6,024 bases of DNA from Gammaproteobacteria bacterium. GTDB lineage: Bacteria > Pseudomonadota > Gammaproteobacteria > Steroidobacterales > GCA-2729495. The translations under genes and the position numbers were made by a program. Each line of letters begins with the position of its first letter. Position 1 is the first letter of the stretch. This document shows, in pieces, positions 1 through 5,716 of the stretch. Below the pieces are notes generated by a model that saw nothing but the letters and a program-made list of their open reading frames with translations, was not told where the DNA came from and made no database searches. The stretch is from assembly GCA_023150055.1 (NCBI GenBank), contig JAKLLP010000079.1:2552-8575 (forward strand), written 5' to 3'.

Positions 1-611
1 ACAGCCTCAGCAATGTCCACTGCGTCAATGCGGTAGTGGGCGAGACGGCCGGCTGGGTGAACCTCGCCGATCCTGATCCGGCTACGGAGAATAACTTTGG
101 CGGCGCGCAGGTCGAACAGCTCCGCAGCGATCAGTGGTCGCCACGGATCGCACAGGTGATCCTCGACGATTTTCTGCAGGTTGATCGCCTGGCCTTCATG
201 AAGGTCGACGTGGAGGGCATGGAAGCGCAGGTCCTGCGCGGCGCGCGACAGTTGCTCGGGCAATTCATGCCCGTGCTCTATGTCGAGAACGCCCTGCCGG
301 AATCCTCACCGCAATTGCTGGCGGTCCTTTTCGAGATGGGATATCGCTGCTTCTGGCACCTGCCGCTGTTTCATCGCCAGCGCAACTACTTTTCCTGCGG
401 CACGGCACTCCACCCTACGGGGTTCGTGGATCGGGGGGGGCCGCATCTCGACTGCATCGGCTTCGCGATCAACATGATTTGCGTCCACCAGGACCGGGAC
501 TTGCCCATTCGCGGACTACGTCCGGTGGCCAACACGACCGAACACCCGCTGAATCGTCAGCATGTACATCTTTTCTCCACGCAGGACGGAAAAATACCGG
601 TGCTCCGGTAG
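1..611 (+). CDS. FkbM-family SAM-dependent methyltransferase, 3' part (partial at left edge)
   Basis: The reading frame is open from base 3 to the TAG at 609-611, giving 202 residues; the true start lies outside the window, and the GTG at 36 is internal. Two family hallmarks are visible: KVDVEGMEAQVLRGA (about window residues 68-82), the conserved acidic/glycine motif of the Rossmann methyltransferase fold, followed by PVLYVEN, and a C-terminal block INMICVHQDRD resembling the usual 'SiNMLCVPRE' ending. FkbM proteins are known to O-methylate hydroxyls of sugars and secondary metabolites, often in polysaccharide or glycan clusters; the acceptor here is unknown. The SAM-binding N-terminal half is outside the window. 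Eight consecutive G at 433-440 lie in the gene, but family-like sequence continues in frame on both sides, so no frameshift is apparent. The downstream neighbour does not suggest a shared pathway. Confidence 0.85.
   Translation, partial: SLSNVHCVNAVVGETAGWVNLADPDPATENNFGGAQVEQLRSDQWSPRIAQVILDDFLQVDRLAFMKVDVEGMEAQVLRGARQLLGQFMPVLYVENALPESSPQLLAVLFEMGYRCFWHLPLFHRQRNYFSCGTALHPTGFVDRGGPHLDCIGFAINMICVHQDRDLPIRGLRPVANTTEHPLNRQHVHLFSTQDGKIPVLR
595..610 (-). terminator. Short hairpin with U-tract on the minus strand
   Basis: A perfect inverted repeat TACCGG-tgct-CCGGTA overlaps the methyltransferase stop codon. Read on the minus strand, the second arm is followed directly by five T (590-594), the layout of a small intrinsic terminator. 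It could stop transcripts running leftward past the convergent CIA30 gene. The stem is only 6 bp, and the plus strand has no T-run after it, so it is unlikely to terminate the methyltransferase itself. Confidence 0.3.
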
Positions 612-678
612 AGGGTACCCCGTGCTGCGGTGTCCGCCATCCTGAGTCCAGAACGGTCGCGGCGACGAAGGAGTGCTC

Positions 679-801
679 ATGAACACACAGGCCGCAGGAG
701 CAGAGCCGTGGCGATACCGAGGCGCAGCATCATCGCATTCCCCGCGCTCTGGCCGTGTTGCGGCTGGTCGGCCGGGCGCGGCTCGGAGCGCGCGGCCATG
801 A
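679..801 (+). CDS. Doubtful 40-codon ORF overlapping the CIA30 start
   Basis: An ATG at 679 sits 5 bases after AAGGAG (668-673), the strongest plus-strand ribosome-binding site in this spacer. The frame runs 40 codons and ends in TGA at 799-801, overlapping the ATG of the next gene as ATGA, an arrangement typical of translational coupling. The product would start MNTQAAGAEPWRYRG and be rich in Ala, Arg, Gly and Ser, with no recognisable domain, signal peptide or membrane segment. It could be a leader peptide that feeds ribosomes to the CIA30 gene, a remnant of a broken gene, or chance in GC-rich DNA. The composition looks like an incidental frame; the start site and overlap are the only positive evidence. 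The remainder of the 612-797 spacer shows nothing convincing. Confidence 0.25.
   Translation: MNTQAAGAEPWRYRGAASSHSPRSGRVAAGRPGAARSARP
785..788 (+). promoter_or_regulatory. Ribosome-binding site supporting the CIA30 start at 798
   Basis: GGAG lies 9 bases before the ATG at 798. The same frame stays open upstream to a GTG at 630, but that codon has no ribosome-binding site, and the 56 residues it would add are arginine-rich and unlike the family. This site is why the start at 798 is preferred. Confidence 0.5.
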
Positions 802-1343
802 GCACGGCCATCGACCCGGCCCCAAGCGAGTCGCGGCTGGTGCTGAGCGATTTCCGGCCGGAGACGCCGACGATCGCCGAGGGGGCGAGCTGGCGCGGGT
901 TCAGCGACCGGGTCATGGGCGGCGTGTCCGACGCGAAATTCGAACTCGCGAACGTCGCCGGACTGAACTGCGCGCGGCTCACCGGCCGCGTGACCCGCGA
1001 CAGCGGCGGGGGCTTCATCCAGATGGCGCTCGATCTCGGCCCGCGGCGCGGCGGCTTCGATGGCTCCGCTTACGCCGGCATCGAGCTGCTGGTCCACGGC
1101 AACGACGAGGACTACAACATCCACGTCCGCACCGCCGACTGCGGCTGGTACGACGAGTCCTACCGGGCGACGTTCCGCGCCGCGCCACGCTGGCAGACGC
1201 TGCGGTTCGCCTGGGCCGACCTGCAGCCGAACGGCTTGACGGCGCCGCTCGATCCGGCGCGCCTGCAGCGCATCGGTCTGCTCGGCTGGATGCGCGAGTT
1301 TCAGGCCGACCTCGCCCTCGCCGAAATCGCGCTGTACCGCTGA
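798..1343 (+). CDS. CIA30-family protein (NDUFAF1-like beta-sandwich domain)
   Basis: A 181-residue protein, nearly all of it one CIA30 domain. The N-terminal part holds the hallmark W32-R-G-F-S-D-R-V-M-G-G-V-S (residues 32-44), matching the family's 'nDtVMGGvS' signature. After it come GGGFIQMALDL, a Y-AGIELLVHGND segment, DYNIHVRT, a W-QTLRFAW strand and a C-terminal LDPARLQRIGL...ADLALAEIALY, in the order expected for this galactose-binding-like beta sandwich. In eukaryotes the domain is found in the complex I assembly factor CIA30/NDUFAF1; the role of the free-standing bacterial versions is not established, so no function is assigned. There is no signal peptide, so it is predicted to be cytoplasmic. 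The gene converges with the minus-strand Rossmann gene, 46 bases away, and both genes end in Tyr-Arg-TGA encoded by the same nine bases. Confidence 0.85.
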   Translation: MSTAIDPAPSESRLVLSDFRPETPTIAEGASWRGFSDRVMGGVSDAKFELANVAGLNCARLTGRVTRDSGGGFIQMALDLGPRRGGFDGSAYAGIELLVHGNDEDYNIHVRTADCGWYDESYRATFRAAPRWQTLRFAWADLQPNGLTAPLDPARLQRIGLLGWMREFQADLALAEIALYR

Positions 1344-1398
1344 AGTTGCCGCTGAAGCCGCCTCTCGATGGCCTGCGCGGTGCCGGGCCTCAGCGGTA
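1335..1398. repeat. 9-bp inverted repeat made by the two convergent gene ends
   Basis: TACCGCTGA (1335-1343), the last two codons and stop of the CIA30 gene, is the exact reverse complement of TCAGCGGTA (1390-1398), the end of the minus-strand Rossmann gene. A second CCGCTGAAG copy at 1349-1357 offers an alternative left arm. The 46-base loop contains further GC-rich self-complementarity. A transcript from either strand could fold here, but neither side has a T-run, so this is not a classical intrinsic terminator. Confidence 0.4.
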
Positions 1399-2112
1399 GC
1401 GGTCGGGAAACGGCAGGCTCTCGTCGACCGCATGCCAGACGTGGCCGAAGCAGTCCTCGGCCGCGAGGCACTCGACGGTGAGTCGCGCGAGGTCGGCGCG
1501 CGTCACGCTGCGCATGAGCCGCTGGTCCGCGCTCAGCACGGCCTTGCCGGTCGCCGGCGTTCCGGCCGGCATGAGGATGCCGTTGCGGATGATGGCCCAG
1601 TCGAGCCCGCTGTCCTCGAGAATCTTTTCCGCCTCGCCCTTGGCGGCGAGCGTGGCCGCCATGCGTCCGAAGGGCGCCTGCGGGAACAGCGCCATGTTCT
1701 CCCCTGCCCCGACCGACCCGTGCAGCAGCATCCGCGGCGCGCCGTGGGCCCTGGCCGCGGTAACGATGTGGCGCATCGCGCGCGGATAGAAGTCGTCCGC
1801 AGCGCCACCGCGTGCCGAGGCATCGATGACGATGCGATAGCGGGCCCCCGCCAGCGCCCGGGTGACGTCGTCCTGCGCGAGCAGGTCACCGACGACGAAC
1901 TGCACCGGCAGATCGCCGAGACGGCTGCGGTCCGAGCCTGCGCGGACGAACGCCGTGACGGGATGACCGGCCGCCACCAGTTCGCGCGCGATCTCCGAGC
2001 CGAGCTGGCCGGTGGCGCCGAACAGCAGCACCGGCTCCGCGGCCGGCGCGGCCATGGCCGGCACCCCGCCGGCCACGCACAGGATCAGCAGGTACAGCAG
2101 GCGGGTGAACAT
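1390..2112 (-). CDS. NmrA/atypical SDR-type NAD(P)-binding Rossmann protein with an apparent signal peptide
   Basis: A 240-residue protein. Residues 28-38 (VLLFGATGQLG) form the first beta strand and glycine-rich dinucleotide loop. Strand 2 ends in V56-R57, an arginine often linked to NADP(H) preference, and the GDL at 75-77 follows strand 3. LLHGSVGAG (129-137) and K158-GEAEKILEDSGLDWAIIRNG match the NmrA/atypical SDR pattern, in which a classical Tyr-xxx-Lys catalytic pair is often missing; none is seen here. It is therefore probably an NAD(P)H-dependent oxidoreductase or a nucleotide-sensing protein, substrate unknown. The N-terminus MFTRLLYLLILCVAGGVPAMA has a positive residue, a hydrophobic core and an A-M-A site, like a Sec signal peptide, which is unusual for this family. 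The start at 2112 has no good ribosome-binding site and an in-frame TAA lies just upstream. An alternative ATG at 2055 (Met20) would give a cytoplasmic enzyme beginning right before the Rossmann fold. It follows the receptor gene by 106 bases. Confidence 0.8.
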   Translation of the reverse strand: MFTRLLYLLILCVAGGVPAMAAPAAEPVLLFGATGQLGSEIARELVAAGHPVTAFVRAGSDRSRLGDLPVQFVVGDLLAQDDVTRALAGARYRIVIDASARGGAADDFYPRAMRHIVTAARAHGAPRMLLHGSVGAGENMALFPQAPFGRMAATLAAKGEAEKILEDSGLDWAIIRNGILMPAGTPATGKAVLSADQRLMRSVTRADLARLTVECLAAEDCFGHVWHAVDESLPFPDRYR

Positions 2113-2147
2113 GGAGGGGTCTTAGCCTATGACGGAACCGCGACCGA

Positions 2148-2178
2148 CGGCGGCAGGGGCCCAGGGTCCCTGCCACCG
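2148..2178 (-). terminator. Strong hairpin between the receptor and Rossmann genes
   Basis: GGCAGGG (2152-2158) pairs exactly with CCCTGCC (2168-2174) around a 9-base loop. Beyond one mismatch (2151/2175), three more pairs extend the stem to 2148-2178. It lies in the 106-base gap after the receptor stop. No T-run follows on the minus strand, so it is either a weak terminator or attenuator, or an mRNA-end stabiliser that lowers expression of the downstream gene relative to the receptor. No clear promoter for the Rossmann gene is visible in the gap. Confidence 0.35.
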
Positions 2179-2218
2179 CCGGCTCTGAGCCTCGACCGGG
2201 GCGAGCGCGCGCTGCGCC

Positions 2219-4594
2219 TCAGCCGCCGAAACGATAACTGACGGTACCGCCCACCTGCCGGCCGGGCTGCAGCGTCAGCGCGAAACCACGCGCCGAAGTG
2301 GACGAGCCGGTGCAGACGGTGGCGGGATCGGACGGCGGCAGCGCCGTGCACGACGTGAGCGTACCGGTGCGCCGGTCGATGTAACGCAGGATGTCGAGCG
2401 GGGTGTCGTCGTCGGTCAGGTTCTTGCCCCAGAGCGTGAACTCCCAGTTGCCCCAGATCGCGCCGACGCGCGCCCCGAGCAGTTCGCGGTCGCCGGTCTC
2501 GATCAGGTTGTGCTCCTGCGCCCACTTCGAGGATTCGAAGGTGAAATCCGCCCCCGCGTACCAGCTGCCCCAGGGGGTCGGCCGGTCGTAGCGGCCACGG
2601 AGCGCGAACTGGTGGTCCGGGATGCGCGGCGAGTCGTTGCCGGAGACGTCACCGAACGTGTTGATTTCCTCCAGTGTGCCGTTCCCGCCGCGCAGGTCGG
2701 CCTCGTCGGTGCTGATGCGCTCCTTGATTTCCGAGTCGGTCCAGGCGTACATGACGCCGCCCGACCAGTTCTCGGTGACGCTGAAGTCGGCCTCCAGCTC
2801 GATGCCCCAGACCTCGGTCTTGCCGACGTTGGCGAGCACCGACTGGGGCACGCCGCCCGGGCCCTCGATGTTGGTGGTGAGCTGCTGGTCGTCGATGTCG
2901 TTGAAGTAGATGGCCGCGTTGGTGCGCAGCTGCCGGTCGAGCCAGTCGGCCTTGACGCCGACCTCGTAGGCCACCATCTCCTCCTCGTCCACGTCGCGGA
3001 AACTCTCGTCCGGCTGGCCGTTGACCTCCGGCACCGTGGCGTTGAAGTCTCCCGGCTTCGTGCCCCAGGCGACGCTGCCGTAGAGATTCGCCTCGTCGGT
3101 CAAGGCGTGGCGTACCGTCAATCGCGGCGTGAAGCTGTCGAAGGTGTCCTTGCAGCTCGGGTTCGGGCCGCAGGGCTCGCGGGTGCCGCTGCCGTCGTTG
3201 ACGGTATTGATGACCTCGACCTCGTCCTCGGCGTAGCGCGCCTCCAGGCCGACGGTGGTCGCCTCCGTGACGTCCCAGTCGATCCCGCCGAACACGGCCC
3301 AGTTATCGACCTTCTCCTCGGTCAGGTTGGCCACCGTCTGCAGCGCGGCAACGCCGCTCGGGAGCACCTTGCGGTTCTCCTCTTCGGTGTCCTCGATGCT
3401 CAGGAAGTAAAGGCCGCCGGTCCAGCGCAGCGGCCGGTCCTGCGGCGAGTTCACCCGCAGCTCCTGGGTCCAGGTCTCGCTCTCGTCGTCATCGAGCTGG
3501 AAGAAGCTGCCGATCGATGAGCCGAATGGCACGGGATCGTAGTTGGCGTAGGAGACGTCGAAGCCGGTCTCGACCTCGTCCTTGATGTAGCCGGTCGTGC
3601 TCGTGAAGGTGTAGCCGTCGGCGAACCCGTACTCGACGACGAGGCTGCCGAGGTAGCGGTCGAGTTCCACGCCGGAGAGGCCGTCCTCGGCATTTTCGAG
3701 CAGCTGCGTCGCGAGATTGAGGCCGTTCTCGTCGACGACTGCCTTGCCGCAGAAGTATTCCCGCGAGCGGGGCGCATCGGGGGTGCGGAAGAAGCAGTTG
3801 TTGAGCGTGCGCGGCTGCAGGTAGATGGCGAAGTGATCGTCGTCGGTCTGCTGCACGCCGCCCTTGAGCGTGACCGAAAGGTTCTCCAGCGGCTCCCAGA
3901 GGAGCTTGCCGGTGAGGCTGGTGGTCTCGGTGCCGCCGACCTCGTCGCCCGTGGCCTGGTTGTCGAACTCGCCGCCGTAGGTGTCGTAGCCGGCTGCGAC
4001 GTAGAAGGCGAGCTCGTCCTGGATGATCGGGCCGCTGGCCCAGCCGGACGCCTCCCAGGTCTCGTGTTCGGCACCGGTGCCGGTAAAGCCGCCCTCCAGG
4101 GCATCCATCGAGGGGCTACGCGTGATGTAGTTGATGGCGCCTGCATAAGTACCGCGGCCGAACTGCGCCGCCTGCGGCCCCTTGATGATTTCCACCCGCT
4201 CGAGGTTGAACAGTTCGGTCGATTGCGGGGATCCCGGCAGGTACACGCCATCGACGAAGTAGCCCACCGCCGAGCTGTTGGCGATGCCGTTGACCACGGT
4301 GGTCACGCCACGGATGGCCGGACGATCCGAACCCGGCTGGCGGCCAAACGCCGAGGTAAACGAAAACGAGGGCGTGAACTTCGCCAGGTCGTCGATGCTC
4401 TTTATGTTGAGCTCCGCGATCCTGTCGGTGGTGAAGGCACTCACCGCCACGGGCACGTCCTTCAGTTCTTCCTCGATCTTGCGGGTCGTGACGATGATTT
4501 CTTCGACGGCGGCCCCGGCCGGCACTGCTATGGCCAGTGTGGCGGCCATGGCGGGCAAGGACAACAAACGACCCCAGCGCAGTTTCCGTTGCAT
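2219..4594 (-). CDS. TonB-dependent outer-membrane receptor
   Basis: A 791-residue protein of normal length for the family. Order: signal peptide (residues 1-28, basic MQRKLRWGR then a hydrophobic core, cleavage near AGA/AV); TonB box EEIIV (31-35), the segment that contacts TonB; plug domain (about 41-160) with DVPVAVSAF, AIRGV (R95-G96), YFVDGVY (112-118) and ERVEIIKGPQAAQFGRG (132-148) followed by AGAINYIT; then a beta barrel to the C-terminal SYRFGG. The protein usually ends in an aromatic residue at this point; here two glycines follow. There is no N-terminal STN signalling domain, so transcriptional signalling through an anti-sigma factor is not expected. Such receptors import siderophores, cobalamin, glycans or other bulky ligands using TonB/ExbB/ExbD energy; the ligand cannot be read here. 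The only six cysteines form three close pairs (C267/C282, C475/C481, C749/C761), likely disulfides in surface loops. The start is set by a good ribosome-binding site; the frame stays open 15 codons further upstream. Confidence 0.93.
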   Translation of the reverse strand: MQRKLRWGRLLSLPAMAATLAIAVPAGAAVEEIIVTTRKIEEELKDVPVAVSAFTTDRIAELNIKSIDDLAKFTPSFSFTSAFGRQPGSDRPAIRGVTTVVNGIANSSAVGYFVDGVYLPGSPQSTELFNLERVEIIKGPQAAQFGRGTYAGAINYITRSPSMDALEGGFTGTGAEHETWEASGWASGPIIQDELAFYVAAGYDTYGGEFDNQATGDEVGGTETTSLTGKLLWEPLENLSVTLKGGVQQTDDDHFAIYLQPRTLNNCFFRTPDAPRSREYFCGKAVVDENGLNLATQLLENAEDGLSGVELDRYLGSLVVEYGFADGYTFTSTTGYIKDEVETGFDVSYANYDPVPFGSSIGSFFQLDDDESETWTQELRVNSPQDRPLRWTGGLYFLSIEDTEEENRKVLPSGVAALQTVANLTEEKVDNWAVFGGIDWDVTEATTVGLEARYAEDEVEVINTVNDGSGTREPCGPNPSCKDTFDSFTPRLTVRHALTDEANLYGSVAWGTKPGDFNATVPEVNGQPDESFRDVDEEEMVAYEVGVKADWLDRQLRTNAAIYFNDIDDQQLTTNIEGPGGVPQSVLANVGKTEVWGIELEADFSVTENWSGGVMYAWTDSEIKERISTDEADLRGGNGTLEEINTFGDVSGNDSPRIPDHQFALRGRYDRPTPWGSWYAGADFTFESSKWAQEHNLIETGDRELLGARVGAIWGNWEFTLWGKNLTDDDTPLDILRYIDRRTGTLTSCTALPPSDPATVCTGSSTSARGFALTLQPGRQVGGTVSYRFGG

Positions 4595-4599
4595 GACAT

Positions 4600-4606
4600 C
4601 CCCCTT
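4600..4606 (-). promoter_or_regulatory. Ribosome-binding site fixing the receptor start at 4594
   Basis: On the minus strand AAGGGGG lies 5 bases before the ATG at 4594. The start places a basic segment and hydrophobic core at the very N-terminus, as a signal peptide needs. The upstream in-frame ATG at 4639 would add 15 polar residues in front of the signal peptide and is not preferred. Confidence 0.6.
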
Positions 4607-4697
4607 CAGATCCCTGTCGATCGACGATGAAACAGGCATCGGCGCGCCGCCACTGGGGCAGCGACCGGCCGCTACTCTCGCGCAGTCACACGCACCC

Positions 4698-5504
4698 TCA
4701 CTGCCGCGCCACCGAGGCGTCGCGGACCCAGAACTGGTAAGGCGAGTAATCGCGCGCGCCGAGCGTGGTATCGAAATACACGATCTGCTGGGGCGTCACG
4801 CGAATGATGTCGAAGCGGCGCACCGCGCGGTCCTTGGTCACGCGCACGAGGTTGTACTTCTCGAGCGTCGGCACGAACTGCGGATCATCGGCCGAGATGA
4901 GTTCGGCGGTGCCCTTGATCTGCACGCTGGTCCACTGCTTGGCGCCGCCCTCGGCGAGCGTCCAGCCCTCGAAACGCACGGCGCTGATCTTCGGGTTCTT
5001 CCGCAGCTGCAGCAGCTTCTCGGTGCCTTTCTCGGAAACGACGTGGAAGACCCGCAGCTGCGGGTCGAGCACCATGTCGACGGTGGTGGCCGTGGGCGCA
5101 TCGCCATCCACGGTGGCAATGGCAAAGCGTTCGCGCCCGGGCAGGAACGCCTGGATCTTCTGCCAGATTTCCTCCTGCGAGAGCGTCTTGAAGTTGCGCT
5201 GGAACTGCTGCGATGCCGTAGTGACGACATCCACGCCCTCGAACTTCACGGTATGACATTCGGCGCAGGTCATGCCGCGCGGGTAGCGGGCGTGCTCGGG
5301 ACTCATGACCTGGTCGGCCGTGAGCGGCGGTCCATCGATCACCATGCCGTCGATGCCCATTTCACCGGGCCCGACGTTGACCGGCGCCTTGGGTGCGGCG
5401 GAGGCATCACTGTCGGCGGCAACTGCCGCGCCGCAGGCGATGAGAACGACCATCAGCACGATGGCCTGCAGAATGGACACTCGTCCCGGGGCAACAGCGA
5501 TCAT
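4698..5504 (-). CDS. Exported heme-c (CxxCH) plus PNPOx-like split-barrel protein, probable lipoprotein
   Basis: A 268-residue protein. The N-terminus MIAVAPGRVSILQAIVL... is a signal peptide with a lipobox L21-I22-A23-C24, suggesting lipid attachment at C24; an alternative signal peptidase I site is AVA/AD at 29/30. A Pro/Gly/Asp-rich linker follows, then a single C80-A-E-C83-H84 heme-c attachment motif. From about 112 to 265 the sequence matches the FMN-binding split-barrel (pyridoxamine 5'-phosphate oxidase-like) family: RFAIATVDGDAPTATTVD, a strand LRVFHVV, then GTEKLLQLRKNPKISAVRF, SVQIKGTAEL and IIRVTPQQIVYFD. The protein has only three cysteines, one lipobox and two heme ligating, which fits export and cytochrome c maturation. 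Split-barrel proteins bind FMN, F420 or heme, depending on the subfamily; which applies here is not clear, so the reaction is unknown. It is likely a periplasm-facing redox protein. It precedes the receptor by 103 bases on the same strand. Confidence 0.72.
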   Translation of the reverse strand: MIAVAPGRVSILQAIVLMVVLIACGAAVAADSDASAAPKAPVNVGPGEMGIDGMVIDGPPLTADQVMSPEHARYPRGMTCAECHTVKFEGVDVVTTASQQFQRNFKTLSQEEIWQKIQAFLPGRERFAIATVDGDAPTATTVDMVLDPQLRVFHVVSEKGTEKLLQLRKNPKISAVRFEGWTLAEGGAKQWTSVQIKGTAELISADDPQFVPTLEKYNLVRVTKDRAVRRFDIIRVTPQQIVYFDTTLGARDYSPYQFWVRDASVARQ

Positions 5505-5513
5505 CGGCACAGG

Positions 5514-5517
5514 CTCC
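5514..5517 (-). promoter_or_regulatory. Ribosome-binding site supporting the start at 5504
   Basis: GGAG on the minus strand lies 9 bases before the ATG at 5504, which puts the signal peptide at the N-terminus. A rival ATG at 5711 in the same frame also has a GGAG (5720-5723, 8 bases upstream), but would add 69 residues of low-complexity sequence before the signal peptide. Confidence 0.45.
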
Positions 5518-5573
5518 ACGCGTAGCTGAGCTGTCCTCGCCCCGACGCCCCCCGTCGCTGGCGTCGTGGCTAA

Positions 5574-5602
5574 TTTGTAACCGCTCCCGCTCCGGGATGC
5601 AA
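5574..5602 (-). promoter_or_regulatory. Possible sigma-70-like promoter for the heme/split-barrel gene
   Basis: On the minus strand TTGCAT (5597-5602) and TACAAA (5574-5579) are separated by 17 bases, matching the -35 and -10 consensus at 3 and 4 of 6 positions. This is the only AT-rich patch in the 212-base gap after the regulator gene. It would give a leader of about 60 bases, containing an inverted repeat GACGCC/GGCGTC (5544-5549 and 5560-5565). Weak match; start site not demonstrated. Confidence 0.3.
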
Positions 5603-5640
5603 ATCCGGCCACGCCGCTCTCGACAGCGACGCCGAGGCGC

Positions 5641-5653
5641 GCATCGCCGATGC
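5641..5653. promoter_or_regulatory. Perfect 6-1-6 palindrome, candidate operator
   Basis: GCATCG-C-CGATGC is a perfect inverted repeat around one central base, about 40 bases upstream of the candidate -35 box and just after the probable TetR-type gene. TetR-family dimers bind short palindromes near the genes they control, often next to their own gene, so it may be the operator. A repeat of this size can also occur by chance in GC-rich DNA. Confidence 0.25.
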
Positions 5654-5716
5654 CGGGGTGAACAGCCGCGCGGTTGGCTGACGGGCACTGACGAGATAAT
5701 TCCGACACCATTGCTG

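Noticed and set aside
433..440. Run of eight G in the methyltransferase, a possible slippage or sequencing-error site
   Set aside because: The frame on both sides carries family-like sequence ending in the expected C-terminal block, so there is no sign of a shift.
630..797. N-terminal extension of the CIA30 protein to a GTG at 630
   Set aside because: No ribosome-binding site, an arginine-rich sequence unlike the family, and a better start at 798.
516..1433. Long minus-strand ORF opposite the CIA30 gene
   Set aside because: It overlaps a recognisable family domain on the plus strand, is rich in Arg, Ala and Pro, and shows no domain. It is a typical shadow frame of high-GC coding DNA.
2510..3520. 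Plus-strand ORF of 336 codons inside the receptor gene
   Set aside because: It lies entirely opposite a receptor barrel with family motifs; no independent evidence of coding.
4616..4625. 10-bp palindrome GTCGATCGAC upstream of the receptor gene
   Set aside because: It lies very near the ribosome-binding site, has no flanking symmetry and no promoter-like boxes around it; a 10-bp palindrome is not rare in GC-rich DNA.
4278..5525. Long plus-strand ORF of about 415 codons across the receptor start and the heme/split-barrel gene
   Set aside because: It is antisense to two well-supported genes, and its composition is that of a complementary frame.
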